Assembly (NCBI GenBank): GCA_964400655.1
Contig: CAYNVN010000162.1
Coordinates: forward strand, 1-64,000
Reading direction: 5' to 3'
Origin: B16-G9 sp964400655
GTDB taxonomy: Bacteria > Bacteroidota > Bacteroidia > Bacteroidales > F082
DNA: 64,000 nucleotides
Shown: positions 8,940-16,340 of the stretch, piece by piece
How the letters are laid out: each line of letters opens with the position of its first letter
How positions within the stretch are numbered: the first letter of the stretch is position 1
Program-made: the position numbers and the translations under genes
The notes under the pieces: model-generated
What the model saw: only the letters and a program-made list of their open reading frames with translations
Told to the model about the DNA's origin: nothing
The model's database searches: none

Positions 8940-8947
8940 CAAAAGTA
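8940..8947 (-). promoter_or_regulatory. -7 box for the M23 peptidase gene
   Basis: CAAAAGTA (TACTTTTG on the minus strand) fits TAnnTTTG. It lies about 22 bases before the ATG at 8918, implying a very short leader and ruling out an upstream TTG start. Confidence 0.6.
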
Positions 8948-9016
8948 ACAGCTTTTAAGGTATCTTTTCCGCTTTAACAAAAACTGTTTTCGTGGCCGAC
9001 ACAATTGCTTTTTGAG

Positions 9017-9024
9017 TAAATTTG
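9017..9024 (+). promoter_or_regulatory. -7 box for the DUF5011 lipoprotein gene
   Basis: TAAATTTG matches TAnnTTTG, 22 bases before the ATG at 9047. No well-spaced TTG was seen. Confidence 0.55.
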
Positions 9025-9046
9025 CCACTAAATTAGCAAACCTGTT

Positions 9047-9382
9047 ATGAAAATACGATTGATAATAATTGCTTTGGTTGGAATTGTTATTGGTTTCGCT
9101 GCCTGTAAAAAGGACACCGATTCGGTTAAGCCCTGGATTGAGATAAATGGTTATAACCCTGTGTATTCGGAGCTTGGCAAACCTTATAACGATGAAGGAG
9201 CTGTTGTTTGGGATGTTAATGCCGACGGCGACACGGTAAATATTTCAGGTAATTTAAAGGTTACAAGTAATGTAAACATTGATGTAGTTGGTAAATATGA
9301 GGTAAAATACAATGCCGACGATGATGCGGGAAACAGTGCCGATGAGGTTGTCAGGATTGTTTACATTCAGGTTTTTAAGTAA
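9047..9382 (+). CDS. DUF5011 Ig-like lipoprotein
   Basis: A 111-residue protein with a lipoprotein signal peptide: a hydrophobic stretch ending FAAC with Cys20, followed by KKD. The remainder is one Ig-like domain of the DUF5011 type (the domain also found in Cry22Aa), recognisable from the pattern of proline-started strand, YNDEGAVVWD, and GKYEVKYNADDDAGNSA. Such proteins are usually outer-membrane lipoproteins carrying an extracellular or periplasmic beta-sandwich. The gene lies 15 bases before the lipid kinase gene and could be co-transcribed with it. Specific role unknown. Confidence 0.85.
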   Translation: MKIRLIIIALVGIVIGFAACKKDTDSVKPWIEINGYNPVYSELGKPYNDEGAVVWDVNADGDTVNISGNLKVTSNVNIDVVGKYEVKYNADDDAGNSADEVVRIVYIQVFK

Positions 9383-9397
9383 GATATTTATAAGTAG

Positions 9398-10306
9398 ATG
9401 TCACATATATCAAAAAGGAAGCGGATTTTATTTATTGTCAACCCCATTTCGGGTTCGCGCAGAAAAAGAAACCTTCCTCAGCTTATTGATGCAAACATTG
9501 ATAAAGAAAAATATAAAATTACCATTGCCGAAACCGAATATGCCCGGCATGCCATTGAAATAAGCCGGCAGGGCGTTGAAAAAGGGTATGATGTAATTGT
9601 TGCCGTTGGCGGCGACGGTACGGTTAACGAAGTGGCATCGCAAATGATACACAGCAATACGGCTTTGGGAATTATTCCGGGAGGCTCGGGAAACGGTTTG
9701 GCACGGCACCTTAACATACCGCTTATGCCTACACGTGCCATCGAGTTGCTGAATAAAGGTGTTGCCAGCAAAATAGACACAGCTACCGTTAACGGTGTTC
9801 CGTTTGTAAGTATTGCGGGTGTCGGTTTCGATGCGCTGGTGGCAAAAAAATTCGCCGAAAGTCCCCGACGCGGTTTTTTAACCTATTTCCGGATTGCCGC
9901 CAATAAATTCATAACCTACAAACCAAAAAAATATACACTGAAGTTCGACGACGGGCTTTTTATCAAACAAAGGGCCTTCTTTATTGCTTTTGCCAACTCA
10001 AACCAGTTTGGATACAATGCGCAAATAGCACCCAATGCCCGCCTGAACGACGGAAAAATAGATATTTGTATCGCACAAAAACCCAATGTGTTTCAAACAC
10101 CGGTGGTGGCCAACCTGTTGCTGCTTAAGCTAATCGACAAATCGCCGCTGGTTGATGTTATTTCAACAACAGGCGTGGTGATTAACCGGAAAAAAAACAA
10201 AGTGGTAAACATCGACGGAGAGCCGGTAAAGCTCAAAAAAGAGCTTGTGGTTAAGGTGGTTCCGTCTTCATTAAAAGTAATCATTCCGCAAAATGGGCAA
10301 TCATAG
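9398..10306 (+). CDS. Diacylglycerol/lipid kinase (DagK/YegS family)
   Basis: A 302-residue soluble lipid kinase of the DagK/YegS/LCB5 family, expected to phosphorylate diacylglycerol or a related lipid at the membrane surface and recycle it into phospholipid synthesis. The nucleotide-binding motif GGDGTVNE is at 71-78 and GIIPGGSGNGLAR at 91-103, both characteristic. The N-terminal VNPISGS motif is also present. Its last 14 bases overlap the start of the SUI1-like gene, suggesting translational coupling. The lipid substrate cannot be read from sequence. Confidence 0.9.
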   Translation: MSHISKRKRILFIVNPISGSRRKRNLPQLIDANIDKEKYKITIAETEYARHAIEISRQGVEKGYDVIVAVGGDGTVNEVASQMIHSNTALGIIPGGSGNGLARHLNIPLMPTRAIELLNKGVASKIDTATVNGVPFVSIAGVGFDALVAKKFAESPRRGFLTYFRIAANKFITYKPKKYTLKFDDGLFIKQRAFFIAFANSNQFGYNAQIAPNARLNDGKIDICIAQKPNVFQTPVVANLLLLKLIDKSPLVDVISTTGVVINRKKNKVVNIDGEPVKLKKELVVKVVPSSLKVIIPQNGQS

Positions 10307-10637
10307 TAAAAACAGCAAAATAGTTTTTTCCACAAATCCCGACTTTAACCGTTGGGATGATGATGTTGAACAGGAGGCGGAAACCCTTCCGCCTAACAAG
10401 CAAAACCTTACCATCCTTTTGGATAAAAAACAGCGCAAAGGCAAAAAAGTAACCCTCGTAAAAGGTTTTGAAGGAACCGATGCCGATTTAAAAGAGCTGG
10501 GAAAACTGCTTAAGTCGAAATGCGGCGTGGGAGGATCGGTAAAAAACGGCGAAATCATCATTCAGGGCGAGTTTAAAGAAAAGATAAAAAGCATCCTTGT
10601 TGAAAAAGGTTATAAGTGTAAAATTTCGGGAGGGTGA
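10293..10637 (+). CDS. SUI1/eIF1-like translation factor (YciH family)
   Basis: A 114-residue protein with a roughly 35-residue charged N-terminal tail followed by a SUI1 fold. KVTLVKGFEGTDADLKELG, then KCGVGGSVKNGEIIIQG, is the diagnostic core shared by eukaryotic eIF1 and bacterial YciH. In bacteria YciH can affect start-site fidelity in vitro but is non-essential; its role here is inferred from the family. It starts within the last 14 bases of the lipid kinase gene. Confidence 0.92.
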   Translation: MGNHSKNSKIVFSTNPDFNRWDDDVEQEAETLPPNKQNLTILLDKKQRKGKKVTLVKGFEGTDADLKELGKLLKSKCGVGGSVKNGEIIIQGEFKEKIKSILVEKGYKCKISGG

Positions 10638-10683
10638 CGATTTAAGCAGCCAAAGCAAATAAATAACAACAATTTAATACATT

Positions 10684-12084
10684 ATGAAATATTTTAATTA
10701 CCTGTTAACATTGGTACTGATTGTAACGGTTTCGGTAACAACCGCACAAAACAGCCGGGGAAAGCTGGATAAACAAACCATTAAAGAGATTCGGAATTCC
10801 TTTAAAAATACTTCCGAAAACAAGGCTTTCATCAATGCCGTTACCCATAACGACATCAAAAGTCTTGCAAAAAACCGCGAAAACGAAGGAAAACAAAATC
10901 ATCTTATCAATACCAAAGTAAAAACCCACGGCATCAGTAACCAGCGCTCCTCGGGACGTTGCTGGCTTTATACCGGACTGAACACGCTCAAACCTTTTGT
11001 GTTGGCCAAATACGATATCAAGGACTTTGAATTTTCTCAAACCTATAACTTCTTTTGGGATCAGTTTGAAAAGGCCAATCTGTTTTTGGAAATTGCCATC
11101 GCCACTTCCGATAAACCCATTACCGACCGTAAGGTTGAATGGATGATGAAAAACCCCATTGGCGACGGAGGCCAGTGGACAACCTTTGCCGATATTGTTA
11201 AAAAATACGGGGTTGTTCCCGCATCGGCCATGCCCGATACATATCAAAGCAAAAGCACACGGATGATGTCGAAGCTGCTGGCACGAAAATTACGTGAAGA
11301 TGCCATGGAGCTGCGCGACCTTGCCGCCAACGGAGCAAAGGAGAAAAACCTTGCTTCCGTAAAAATTGAAATGTTAAAAGATATTTACCGCATTTTGGTT
11401 TTGTCGCTTGGCGAACCGCCCCGGGAATTTGTGTGGCAGTATGAAACCAAAGAGGGAAAAGCCTCGAAACCAAAATCATATACCCCTGAGAAATTTTTCG
11501 AAGAGGTTGTTGACGTGAATGTTGACGATTATGTGATGTTTATGAACGACCCGTCGAGAGAGTATTACAAACTTTACGAAGTTGAGTTTGACAGAAACCT
11601 TGTTGAAGGTGCCAACTGGAAATATATCAACCTGCCCAACGATGTAATTAAAAAGTTTGCCGTTAAATCAATTCAGGGAAACGAGGCCATGTATTTTTCA
11701 TGTGATGTGGGAAAACAGTTTGACGGTAAAAACGGTTACCTTGATGTTAACCTTTACGATTACGACGATTTGATGGGTGTGGAGTTTGGAATGGATAAGG
11801 CAAAACGCATACAAACGTTTGACAGCGGTTCGTCGCACGGAATGGCACTTGTGGGCGTAAATGTGCAGGATGACGGCTCAACCGACAAATGGCTGCTTGA
11901 GAACTCATGGGGTGCCGACAGAGGCAATCACGGTTATTTAACCATGACGGATGACTGGTTTAACGAATATATGTTCCGGCTGGTGATAAACAAAAAGTTT
12001 ATCGACAAAGATGTGTTAAAGATATTAAAAGGTAAAGCCACGCTTTTACCTCCCTGGGATCCCATGTTTGCTCCCGAAAAATAA
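10684..12084 (+). CDS. pepC: Secreted aminopeptidase C / bleomycin hydrolase-type C1 peptidase
   Basis: A papain-fold cysteine peptidase of the C1B group, 466 residues, with an N-terminal signal peptide (about residues 1-21, ending TTAQ). The catalytic set is complete: oxyanion Gln87, Cys93 in SSGRCW, His385 in SSHGMALVG, and Asn407 in ENSWG. Classical PepC and bleomycin hydrolase are cytosolic hexamers whose C-terminal tail plugs the active site and gives aminopeptidase activity. The signal peptide here points to a periplasmic or exported version, as found in several Bacteroidota. An inverted repeat at 12108-12139 follows. Confidence 0.92.
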   Translation: MKYFNYLLTLVLIVTVSVTTAQNSRGKLDKQTIKEIRNSFKNTSENKAFINAVTHNDIKSLAKNRENEGKQNHLINTKVKTHGISNQRSSGRCWLYTGLNTLKPFVLAKYDIKDFEFSQTYNFFWDQFEKANLFLEIAIATSDKPITDRKVEWMMKNPIGDGGQWTTFADIVKKYGVVPASAMPDTYQSKSTRMMSKLLARKLREDAMELRDLAANGAKEKNLASVKIEMLKDIYRILVLSLGEPPREFVWQYETKEGKASKPKSYTPEKFFEEVVDVNVDDYVMFMNDPSREYYKLYEVEFDRNLVEGANWKYINLPNDVIKKFAVKSIQGNEAMYFSCDVGKQFDGKNGYLDVNLYDYDDLMGVEFGMDKAKRIQTFDSGSSHGMALVGVNVQDDGSTDKWLLENSWGADRGNHGYLTMTDDWFNEYMFRLVINKKFIDKDVLKILKGKATLLPPWDPMFAPEK

Positions 12085-12107
12085 AGTATTTGTCGTTGAA
12101 AGCAACA

Positions 12108-12139
12108 CTAACCTTTCCGCTTAAAACCGGAAAGGTTAG
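12108..12139. terminator. Bidirectional hairpin between convergent genes
   Basis: CTAACCTTTCCG (12108-12119) and its exact complement CGGAAAGGTTAG (12128-12139) form a 12-bp stem with an 8-base loop, between the convergent pepC-like and LamG genes. There is no immediate T run on either strand, so it is a terminator or 3'-end stabilising hairpin rather than a textbook intrinsic terminator. Confidence 0.55.
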
Positions 12140-12167
12140 CGGCTCTTAAAAAAGCACCTGTTTAAAA

Positions 12168-13046
12168 TTACCTTTTCACAACCTTTTTAACATAAACCGC
12201 TCCGCGGTCATTGGTAAAGCTTACCAGATAAATTCCTTCGGCCAACGAAAAGTCGATTGTATTAAAACCCGCCGACAGCTTAACGGTTTTTACGGAACGG
12301 CCGCGCAAACCGGTAATGCTCATAACAACTTCCGGCTGGCTGTATGGCACATCAATAATAAGTTCATCACCCCGTGTTTTAACGGTAATATCCGATAGCG
12401 AGCTGATATTTTGAACAGCTTCGGGACTGGCAGCATTGTAAAAAACAAGATTTCTCCAGTAGCCTTTAAAGGTTTCACCAACACCGGTATGCGAATTGCC
12501 GAAACGCGGATCGTCACCGGAGTTAAATTCCGAAATTTCATAAGAAGATACCAACTCATTGTTAAAATAAAAATAGCACAAACCGGCATCTTTGCTATAG
12601 CTGAAACGCAGCTTATTCCAGTGGTCAAGCGGAACAACAATATCGGAAACATCATAAGTCAAAAAGTCGTTGGCCATAAACGCCAGCTTTGTATCATCAA
12701 TAAATGCTCCTATCCAGCGCCATAATAATCCCCCGATAATGATCGGTTCTCTTACCTCTTTATAGCTGTCAATATAAAAATCAACCAAAACCGTAAAGTT
12801 GTTGTAATCAAAAACCGGAAACGGGGGAGTCAGTATTTCCGAACCCGTGGTATCATCTCCGTAATAAATTCCGTTTGAATAAACTCCGCCGTTTTCAAAA
12901 ACCACGTTGTTGAGCATCATGGGGTCGTTTTGTCCGGTGGTATCATTTCCGTTTTGGGTTAACGGATAATTTGCCATTAACGATTGTGCATCGGCCATAG
13001 AGACGGTAATACACAGCATAACAAAAAATAATAAAATACTTTTCAT
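12168..13046 (-). CDS. LamG-like protein with T9SS sorting domain
   Basis: A 292-residue exported protein. A signal peptide ends near ADAQ (residue 21). A concanavalin/LamG-type beta-jelly-roll follows at about 25-215, recognisable from the opening LMANYPLTQNGNDTTGQND and the later DHWNKLRFSYS. A short T9SS type A-like sorting region occupies the last 60-70 residues, ending KKVVKR. Such proteins often bind glycans at the cell surface; no catalytic residues are evident. It has its own promoter (13081-13109), divergent from the cobalamin adenosyltransferase promoter. Confidence 0.82.
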   Translation of the reverse strand: MKSILLFFVMLCITVSMADAQSLMANYPLTQNGNDTTGQNDPMMLNNVVFENGGVYSNGIYYGDDTTGSEILTPPFPVFDYNNFTVLVDFYIDSYKEVREPIIIGGLLWRWIGAFIDDTKLAFMANDFLTYDVSDIVVPLDHWNKLRFSYSKDAGLCYFYFNNELVSSYEISEFNSGDDPRFGNSHTGVGETFKGYWRNLVFYNAASPEAVQNISSLSDITVKTRGDELIIDVPYSQPEVVMSITGLRGRSVKTVKLSAGFNTIDFSLAEGIYLVSFTNDRGAVYVKKVVKR

Positions 13047-13080
13047 AATCTTTAATATTAGCTTGTTAGATTGACACTTT

Positions 13081-13109
13081 CAAAGATACATAAAAATATC
13101 GGCAAACAA
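13081..13109 (-). promoter_or_regulatory. -33/-7 promoter for the LamG/T9SS gene
   Basis: On the minus strand TTG (13107-13109), 18 bases, then TATCTTTG (13081-13088). It lies 35 bases before the ATG. Confidence 0.65.
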
Positions 13110-13130
13110 TTCAATGGTAATTCCGCAGGG

Positions 13131-13162
13131 TTTGGCAATGCAGAATTAACTGATTACATTTG
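13131..13162 (+). promoter_or_regulatory. -33/-7 promoter for the cobalamin adenosyltransferase gene
   Basis: TTTG (13131-13134), 20 bases, then TACATTTG (13155-13162): one of the best Bacteroidota-type promoters in the window. It implies a leader of about 55 bases, with no cobalamin-riboswitch features seen in it. Confidence 0.7.
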
Positions 13163-13225
13163 TCAGCGATAATAAAAAACCGTATAATTATATACGATTG
13201 GTTTTCATTAAAATGACAAAATCAA

Positions 13226-13786
13226 ATGAGTAAAGAGTGGAAAATATATACCAAAACGGGCGATAAAGGAACAACGGCACTGATAGGAGGTACCCGTGTT
13301 CCCAAGTATCATGAGCGCATTGAAGTTTACGGAACCGTTGATGAATTAAGTGCTTTTATCGGACTGTTGCGCGACCAGGATATTGATGCGCACAGTAAAA
13401 ATATGTTAACCGAAATTCAGGACCGGCTTTTTACCCTCGAATCGCTGGTGGCAGCCGACCCCGAAAAGAAAGTGAAAAATCTTCCGCAACTTACCGACGG
13501 CGATGTTGTGTTGTTAGAGAATGAAATTGACACTATGAACAACAATTTGCCACCGCTCACCGCCTTTATACTGCCCGGAGGCCATCCGGTTGTTTCGTAT
13601 GCCCATGTTTGCCGTACCATTTGCCGGAGGGCCGAACGCCTGATCATAAAACTTGCACAAAATAACCGTGTTGAAGAAATCAACATCAGGTACTTAAACC
13701 GTCTTTCCGACTATCTTTTTGTGCTCGGCCGAAAACTTGCAAAAGAGATGAATGTTGATGAAATTGTCTGGAAACCGCGTCAGTAA
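13226..13786 (+). CDS. PduO-type cob(I)alamin adenosyltransferase
   Basis: Transfers the adenosyl group of ATP to cob(I)alamin to make coenzyme B12. The 186-residue length and motifs fit PduO/MMAB: YTKTGDKGTT at 8-17 (ATP-binding loop), GTVDELSAFIG at 36-46, CRTICRRAER at 129-138, and RYLNRLSDYLFVLGR near 155-169. It is a stand-alone gene with no B12 synthesis or B12-dependent enzyme gene beside it in this window, so it probably serves a distant enzyme such as methylmalonyl-CoA mutase. That link is inference. Confidence 0.94.
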   Translation: MSKEWKIYTKTGDKGTTALIGGTRVPKYHERIEVYGTVDELSAFIGLLRDQDIDAHSKNMLTEIQDRLFTLESLVAADPEKKVKNLPQLTDGDVVLLENEIDTMNNNLPPLTAFILPGGHPVVSYAHVCRTICRRAERLIIKLAQNNRVEEINIRYLNRLSDYLFVLGRKLAKEMNVDEIVWKPRQ

Positions 13787-13813
13787 AGGATTTTATTAAA
13801 TTTTACCATTTTC

Positions 13814-13843
13814 TTGTAATAGTTGTAAAAAAAATTATTTTTG
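13814..13843 (+). promoter_or_regulatory. -33/-7 promoter for the DUF2795 gene
   Basis: TTG (13814-13816), 19 bases, TATTTTTG (13836-13843): ideal spacing and sequence. The ATG is 29 bases downstream. Confidence 0.75.
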
Positions 13844-13871
13844 CAAAAAATTAAAACCAAAAGGAAGAAAG

Positions 13872-14093
13872 ATGTATTGGACATTAGAACTTGCTTCAAA
13901 ACTTGAAGATGCGCCATGGCCGGCAACAAAAGACGAGCTGATTGAATGGAGCATCCGTACGGGAACTCCGGCTGAAGTAATTGAAAATCTTCGGGAAATT
14001 GAAGATGAAGGAGAGGTGTACGATCGTATTGAGGATATCTGGCCGGATTATCCCACCAAAGAAGATTTCTTCTTTAACGAAGACGAATATTAA
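13872..14093 (+). CDS. DUF2795 small acidic protein
   Basis: A 73-residue, strongly acidic protein matching the DUF2795 family that is widespread in Bacteroidota: opening MYWTLELASKLEDAPWPATK, then IRTGTPAEVIENLREIED, and an acidic end with FFFNEDEY. It has no signal peptide or membrane segment. The gene is a clean monocistronic unit with a strong promoter (13814-13843), an AAGGAAGAAAG purine-rich stretch before the ATG, and an intrinsic terminator (14106-14133), which suggests high expression. The molecular function of the family is unknown to me. Confidence 0.9.
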   Translation: MYWTLELASKLEDAPWPATKDELIEWSIRTGTPAEVIENLREIEDEGEVYDRIEDIWPDYPTKEDFFFNEDEY

Positions 14094-14105
14094 AATAACA
14101 AAAAG

Positions 14106-14133
14106 AAAAGCCGCTCAATAAGCGGCTTTTTTT
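14106..14133 (+). terminator. Intrinsic terminator after the DUF2795 gene
   Basis: AGCCGCT (14109-14115), loop CAATA, AGCGGCT (14121-14127), followed by a run of seven T. An A-rich stretch precedes the stem. Canonical rho-independent terminator. Confidence 0.92.
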
Positions 14134-14232
14134 ATCTTCCTGCTGATAATAAAACAAATACATATTTTTATATAGCCGGCGTTGGCAAATGCGCTAAATT
14201 GGCATTATTCTGTTTCCTTAACTTCTTAGGCG

Positions 14233-14262
14233 TTGTTTTCATTATAATTAATACTACTTTTG
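14233..14262 (+). promoter_or_regulatory. -33/-7 promoter for typA
   Basis: TTG (14233-14235), 19 bases, TACTTTTG (14255-14262). The ATG at 14307 follows a leader of about 38 bases. Confidence 0.75.
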
Positions 14263-14306
14263 CAGCCCCTTTTTTTCAGGGAAAATATTTGTTATAAAAA
14301 TCTATT

Positions 14307-16118
14307 ATGCACGAAATCAGAAATATTGCCATTATCGCTCACGTCGATCACGGCAAAACCACACTTGTTGACCGTATTCTGCATCAGGTTAAACTGTTCA
14401 GAGACAATCAGGAAGTTGAAGACCTTATTCTTGACAGCAACGATTTGGAACGTGAAAGGGGAATTACCATTCTTTCAAAAAACGTTTCGGTACGTTATAA
14501 AGGAACAAAAATTAATATCATCGACACACCCGGCCACTCCGATTTCGGTGGTGAGGTTGAGCGTGTGTTAAATATGGCCGACGGCGTATTGCTGGTGGTT
14601 GATGCCTTTGAAGGCCCCATGCCGCAAACCCGTTTTGTTTTGCAAAAAGCGGTAGAACTGGGGCTAAAGCCCATTGTTGTTGTTAACAAAGTGGACAAAC
14701 CCAACTGCTCGCCCGAAGAAACACAGGAAGCAGTTTTTGAGTTGATGTTCAACCTTGGCGCTACCGACGATCAGCTCGATTTCCCCACGGTTTTCGGTTC
14801 TTCCAAACAGGGGTGGATGTCGGACGACTATACCAAACCGGCTTCCGATGTTTCCCATCTGCTGGACGTTATTCTTGAAACAATACCACCGGCACCGTTT
14901 ATCGAAGGAACACCTCAAATGCAAATCACCTCGATGGACTACTCTTCGTATGTGGGACGTATTGCGGTAGGACGCTTAACCCGCGGAATTCTTAAACCGG
15001 GCATGACGGTTTCGTTAATGAAAAAAGACGACTCTGTCCATCGGTATAAAATTAAAGAATTGTACACCTTTGAAGGACTTGGTAAGGAAAAGTGCAAAAC
15101 CGAAGTAAGGGCCGGCGATATAGTAGCCATTATGGGACTGGAGGACTTTGAAATAGGGGATACTGTTGCCGATGCCGAAAACCCCGAAGCATTGCCGCGT
15201 ATTAAAATTGATGAACCCACCATCAGCATGTTGTTTACCATTAACAATTCGCCGTTTTTTGGAAAAGAGGGTAAATACGTTACTTCGCGGCATTTACGCG
15301 ACCGCCTTTTTAAAGAGATTGAAAAAAACCTTGCATTAAGGGTAAAGGAAACCGAACTTGCCGATTCGTATCTGGTTTACGGCAGGGGTATTCTTCATTT
15401 GTCAATTTTGGTTGAAACCATGCGTCGCGAAGGTTACGAGTTCCAGCTGGGTCAGCCCAAGGTTATCATCAAAGAGATAGACGGCGTTAAGCATGAACCT
15501 ATTGAGAGTCTTACGGTTCTTGTTCCCGAAAATTTTGCAGGAAAAGTTATCGATATCGTTACCTTCCGTAAAGGTGAAATGACCATTATGGAACCCAAAG
15601 GCGACAGGATGTATCTTGAGTTTACCATTCCTTCGCGCGGCATCATCGGTTTACGGAACAGTGTGCTCACATCCACCGAGGGTGAAGCCATTATTGCACA
15701 CCGCTTTAAAGGTTTTGAACCCTGGAAAGGGGAGGTGGGTAGCAGGCGTAACGGAGCGTTAATATCGCTTGACACCGGAAGTGCCATACCTTTCGGGCTG
15801 TTTAAACTTCAGGACAGGGGTAAATTTTATATCTCTCCCGGCGATGAGGTTTATGCCGGACAGGTGATTGGCGAGCATACCAAACAAGGTGACCTGGTGG
15901 TAAACGTTTGTAAAACAAAAAAACTGACCAATATGCGCTCGTCGGGTTCCGACGACAAAGTGTTGCTGGCTCCTCCCATCAAATTTTCTCTGGAAGAATT
16001 TATGGAAAGCATCCGGAAAGACGAGTATCTGGAGGTTACACCCCGTTCGCTGAGATTAAGAAAAATCATATTAAGCGAAATTGAGCGAAAAAGAGCCAGA
16101 AATCAGGAGATAAATTAA
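14307..16118 (+). CDS. typA: Translational GTPase TypA/BipA
   Basis: Ribosome-binding GTPase of the EF-G family involved in 50S assembly and stress or cold adaptation. The 603-residue length is typical. GTPase motifs are AHVDHGKT at 11-18 (G1), RGITI at 51-55 (G2), DTPGHSDF at 73-80 (G3) and NKVD at 127-130 (G4). The TypA-specific C-terminal domain is present, with SRGIIGLRN and the NMRSSGSDDKV loop that contacts the ribosome. Own promoter at 14233-14262. A small hairpin (16144-16160) lies downstream. Confidence 0.97.
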   Translation: MHEIRNIAIIAHVDHGKTTLVDRILHQVKLFRDNQEVEDLILDSNDLERERGITILSKNVSVRYKGTKINIIDTPGHSDFGGEVERVLNMADGVLLVVDAFEGPMPQTRFVLQKAVELGLKPIVVVNKVDKPNCSPEETQEAVFELMFNLGATDDQLDFPTVFGSSKQGWMSDDYTKPASDVSHLLDVILETIPPAPFIEGTPQMQITSMDYSSYVGRIAVGRLTRGILKPGMTVSLMKKDDSVHRYKIKELYTFEGLGKEKCKTEVRAGDIVAIMGLEDFEIGDTVADAENPEALPRIKIDEPTISMLFTINNSPFFGKEGKYVTSRHLRDRLFKEIEKNLALRVKETELADSYLVYGRGILHLSILVETMRREGYEFQLGQPKVIIKEIDGVKHEPIESLTVLVPENFAGKVIDIVTFRKGEMTIMEPKGDRMYLEFTIPSRGIIGLRNSVLTSTEGEAIIAHRFKGFEPWKGEVGSRRNGALISLDTGSAIPFGLFKLQDRGKFYISPGDEVYAGQVIGEHTKQGDLVVNVCKTKKLTNMRSSGSDDKVLLAPPIKFSLEEFMESIRKDEYLEVTPRSLRLRKIILSEIERKRARNQEIN

Positions 16119-16143
16119 GATAGGCTTATTCTTGTTTACCTTC

Positions 16144-16160
16144 CATCGGTAAAACCGATG
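16144..16160. other. Perfect 7-bp hairpin downstream of typA
   Basis: CATCGGT-AAA-ACCGATG: seven-base arms with a three-base loop, 26 bases after the typA stop. There is no T run after it on the plus strand, so it is either a weak terminator or 3'-end structure, or a protein-binding palindrome. Confidence 0.4.
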
Positions 16161-16324
16161 AGTATTGCAGACCAAAAACACTTCGTGGTTTTTTACCAAA
16201 ATTGTATTTGAGAAAAATATCTCTGCAATGTTTTTTGTGTTACGCATCAAAATATGAGCTTTTCAAACAATCAAATTTTAATATATGGTTATTATTCCTT
16301 AATTACCGATATATCAATTTAACC

Positions 16325-16332
16325 TATCTTTG
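16325..16332 (+). promoter_or_regulatory. -7 box abutting the methyltransferase start
   Basis: TATCTTTG matches TAnnTTTG and ends only eight bases before the ATG at 16341. Transcription from the usual distance would begin at or within a few bases of the start codon, so the mRNA may be leaderless. Confidence 0.6.
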
Positions 16333-16340
16333 CCGCCTCT

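Noticed and set aside
8919..8942. TTG start for the M23 peptidase at 8942
   Set aside because: It would lie inside the -7 box at 8940-8947; the ATG at 8918 fits promoter and signal peptide.
10705..11247. A 180-codon antisense open frame inside the PepC gene
   Set aside because: It lies opposite a well-supported peptidase with a complete catalytic set; the translation has no recognisable domain.
13163..13225. Cobalamin riboswitch before the adenosyltransferase gene
   Set aside because: The leader is only about 55 bases and shows no B12-box or long paired structure.
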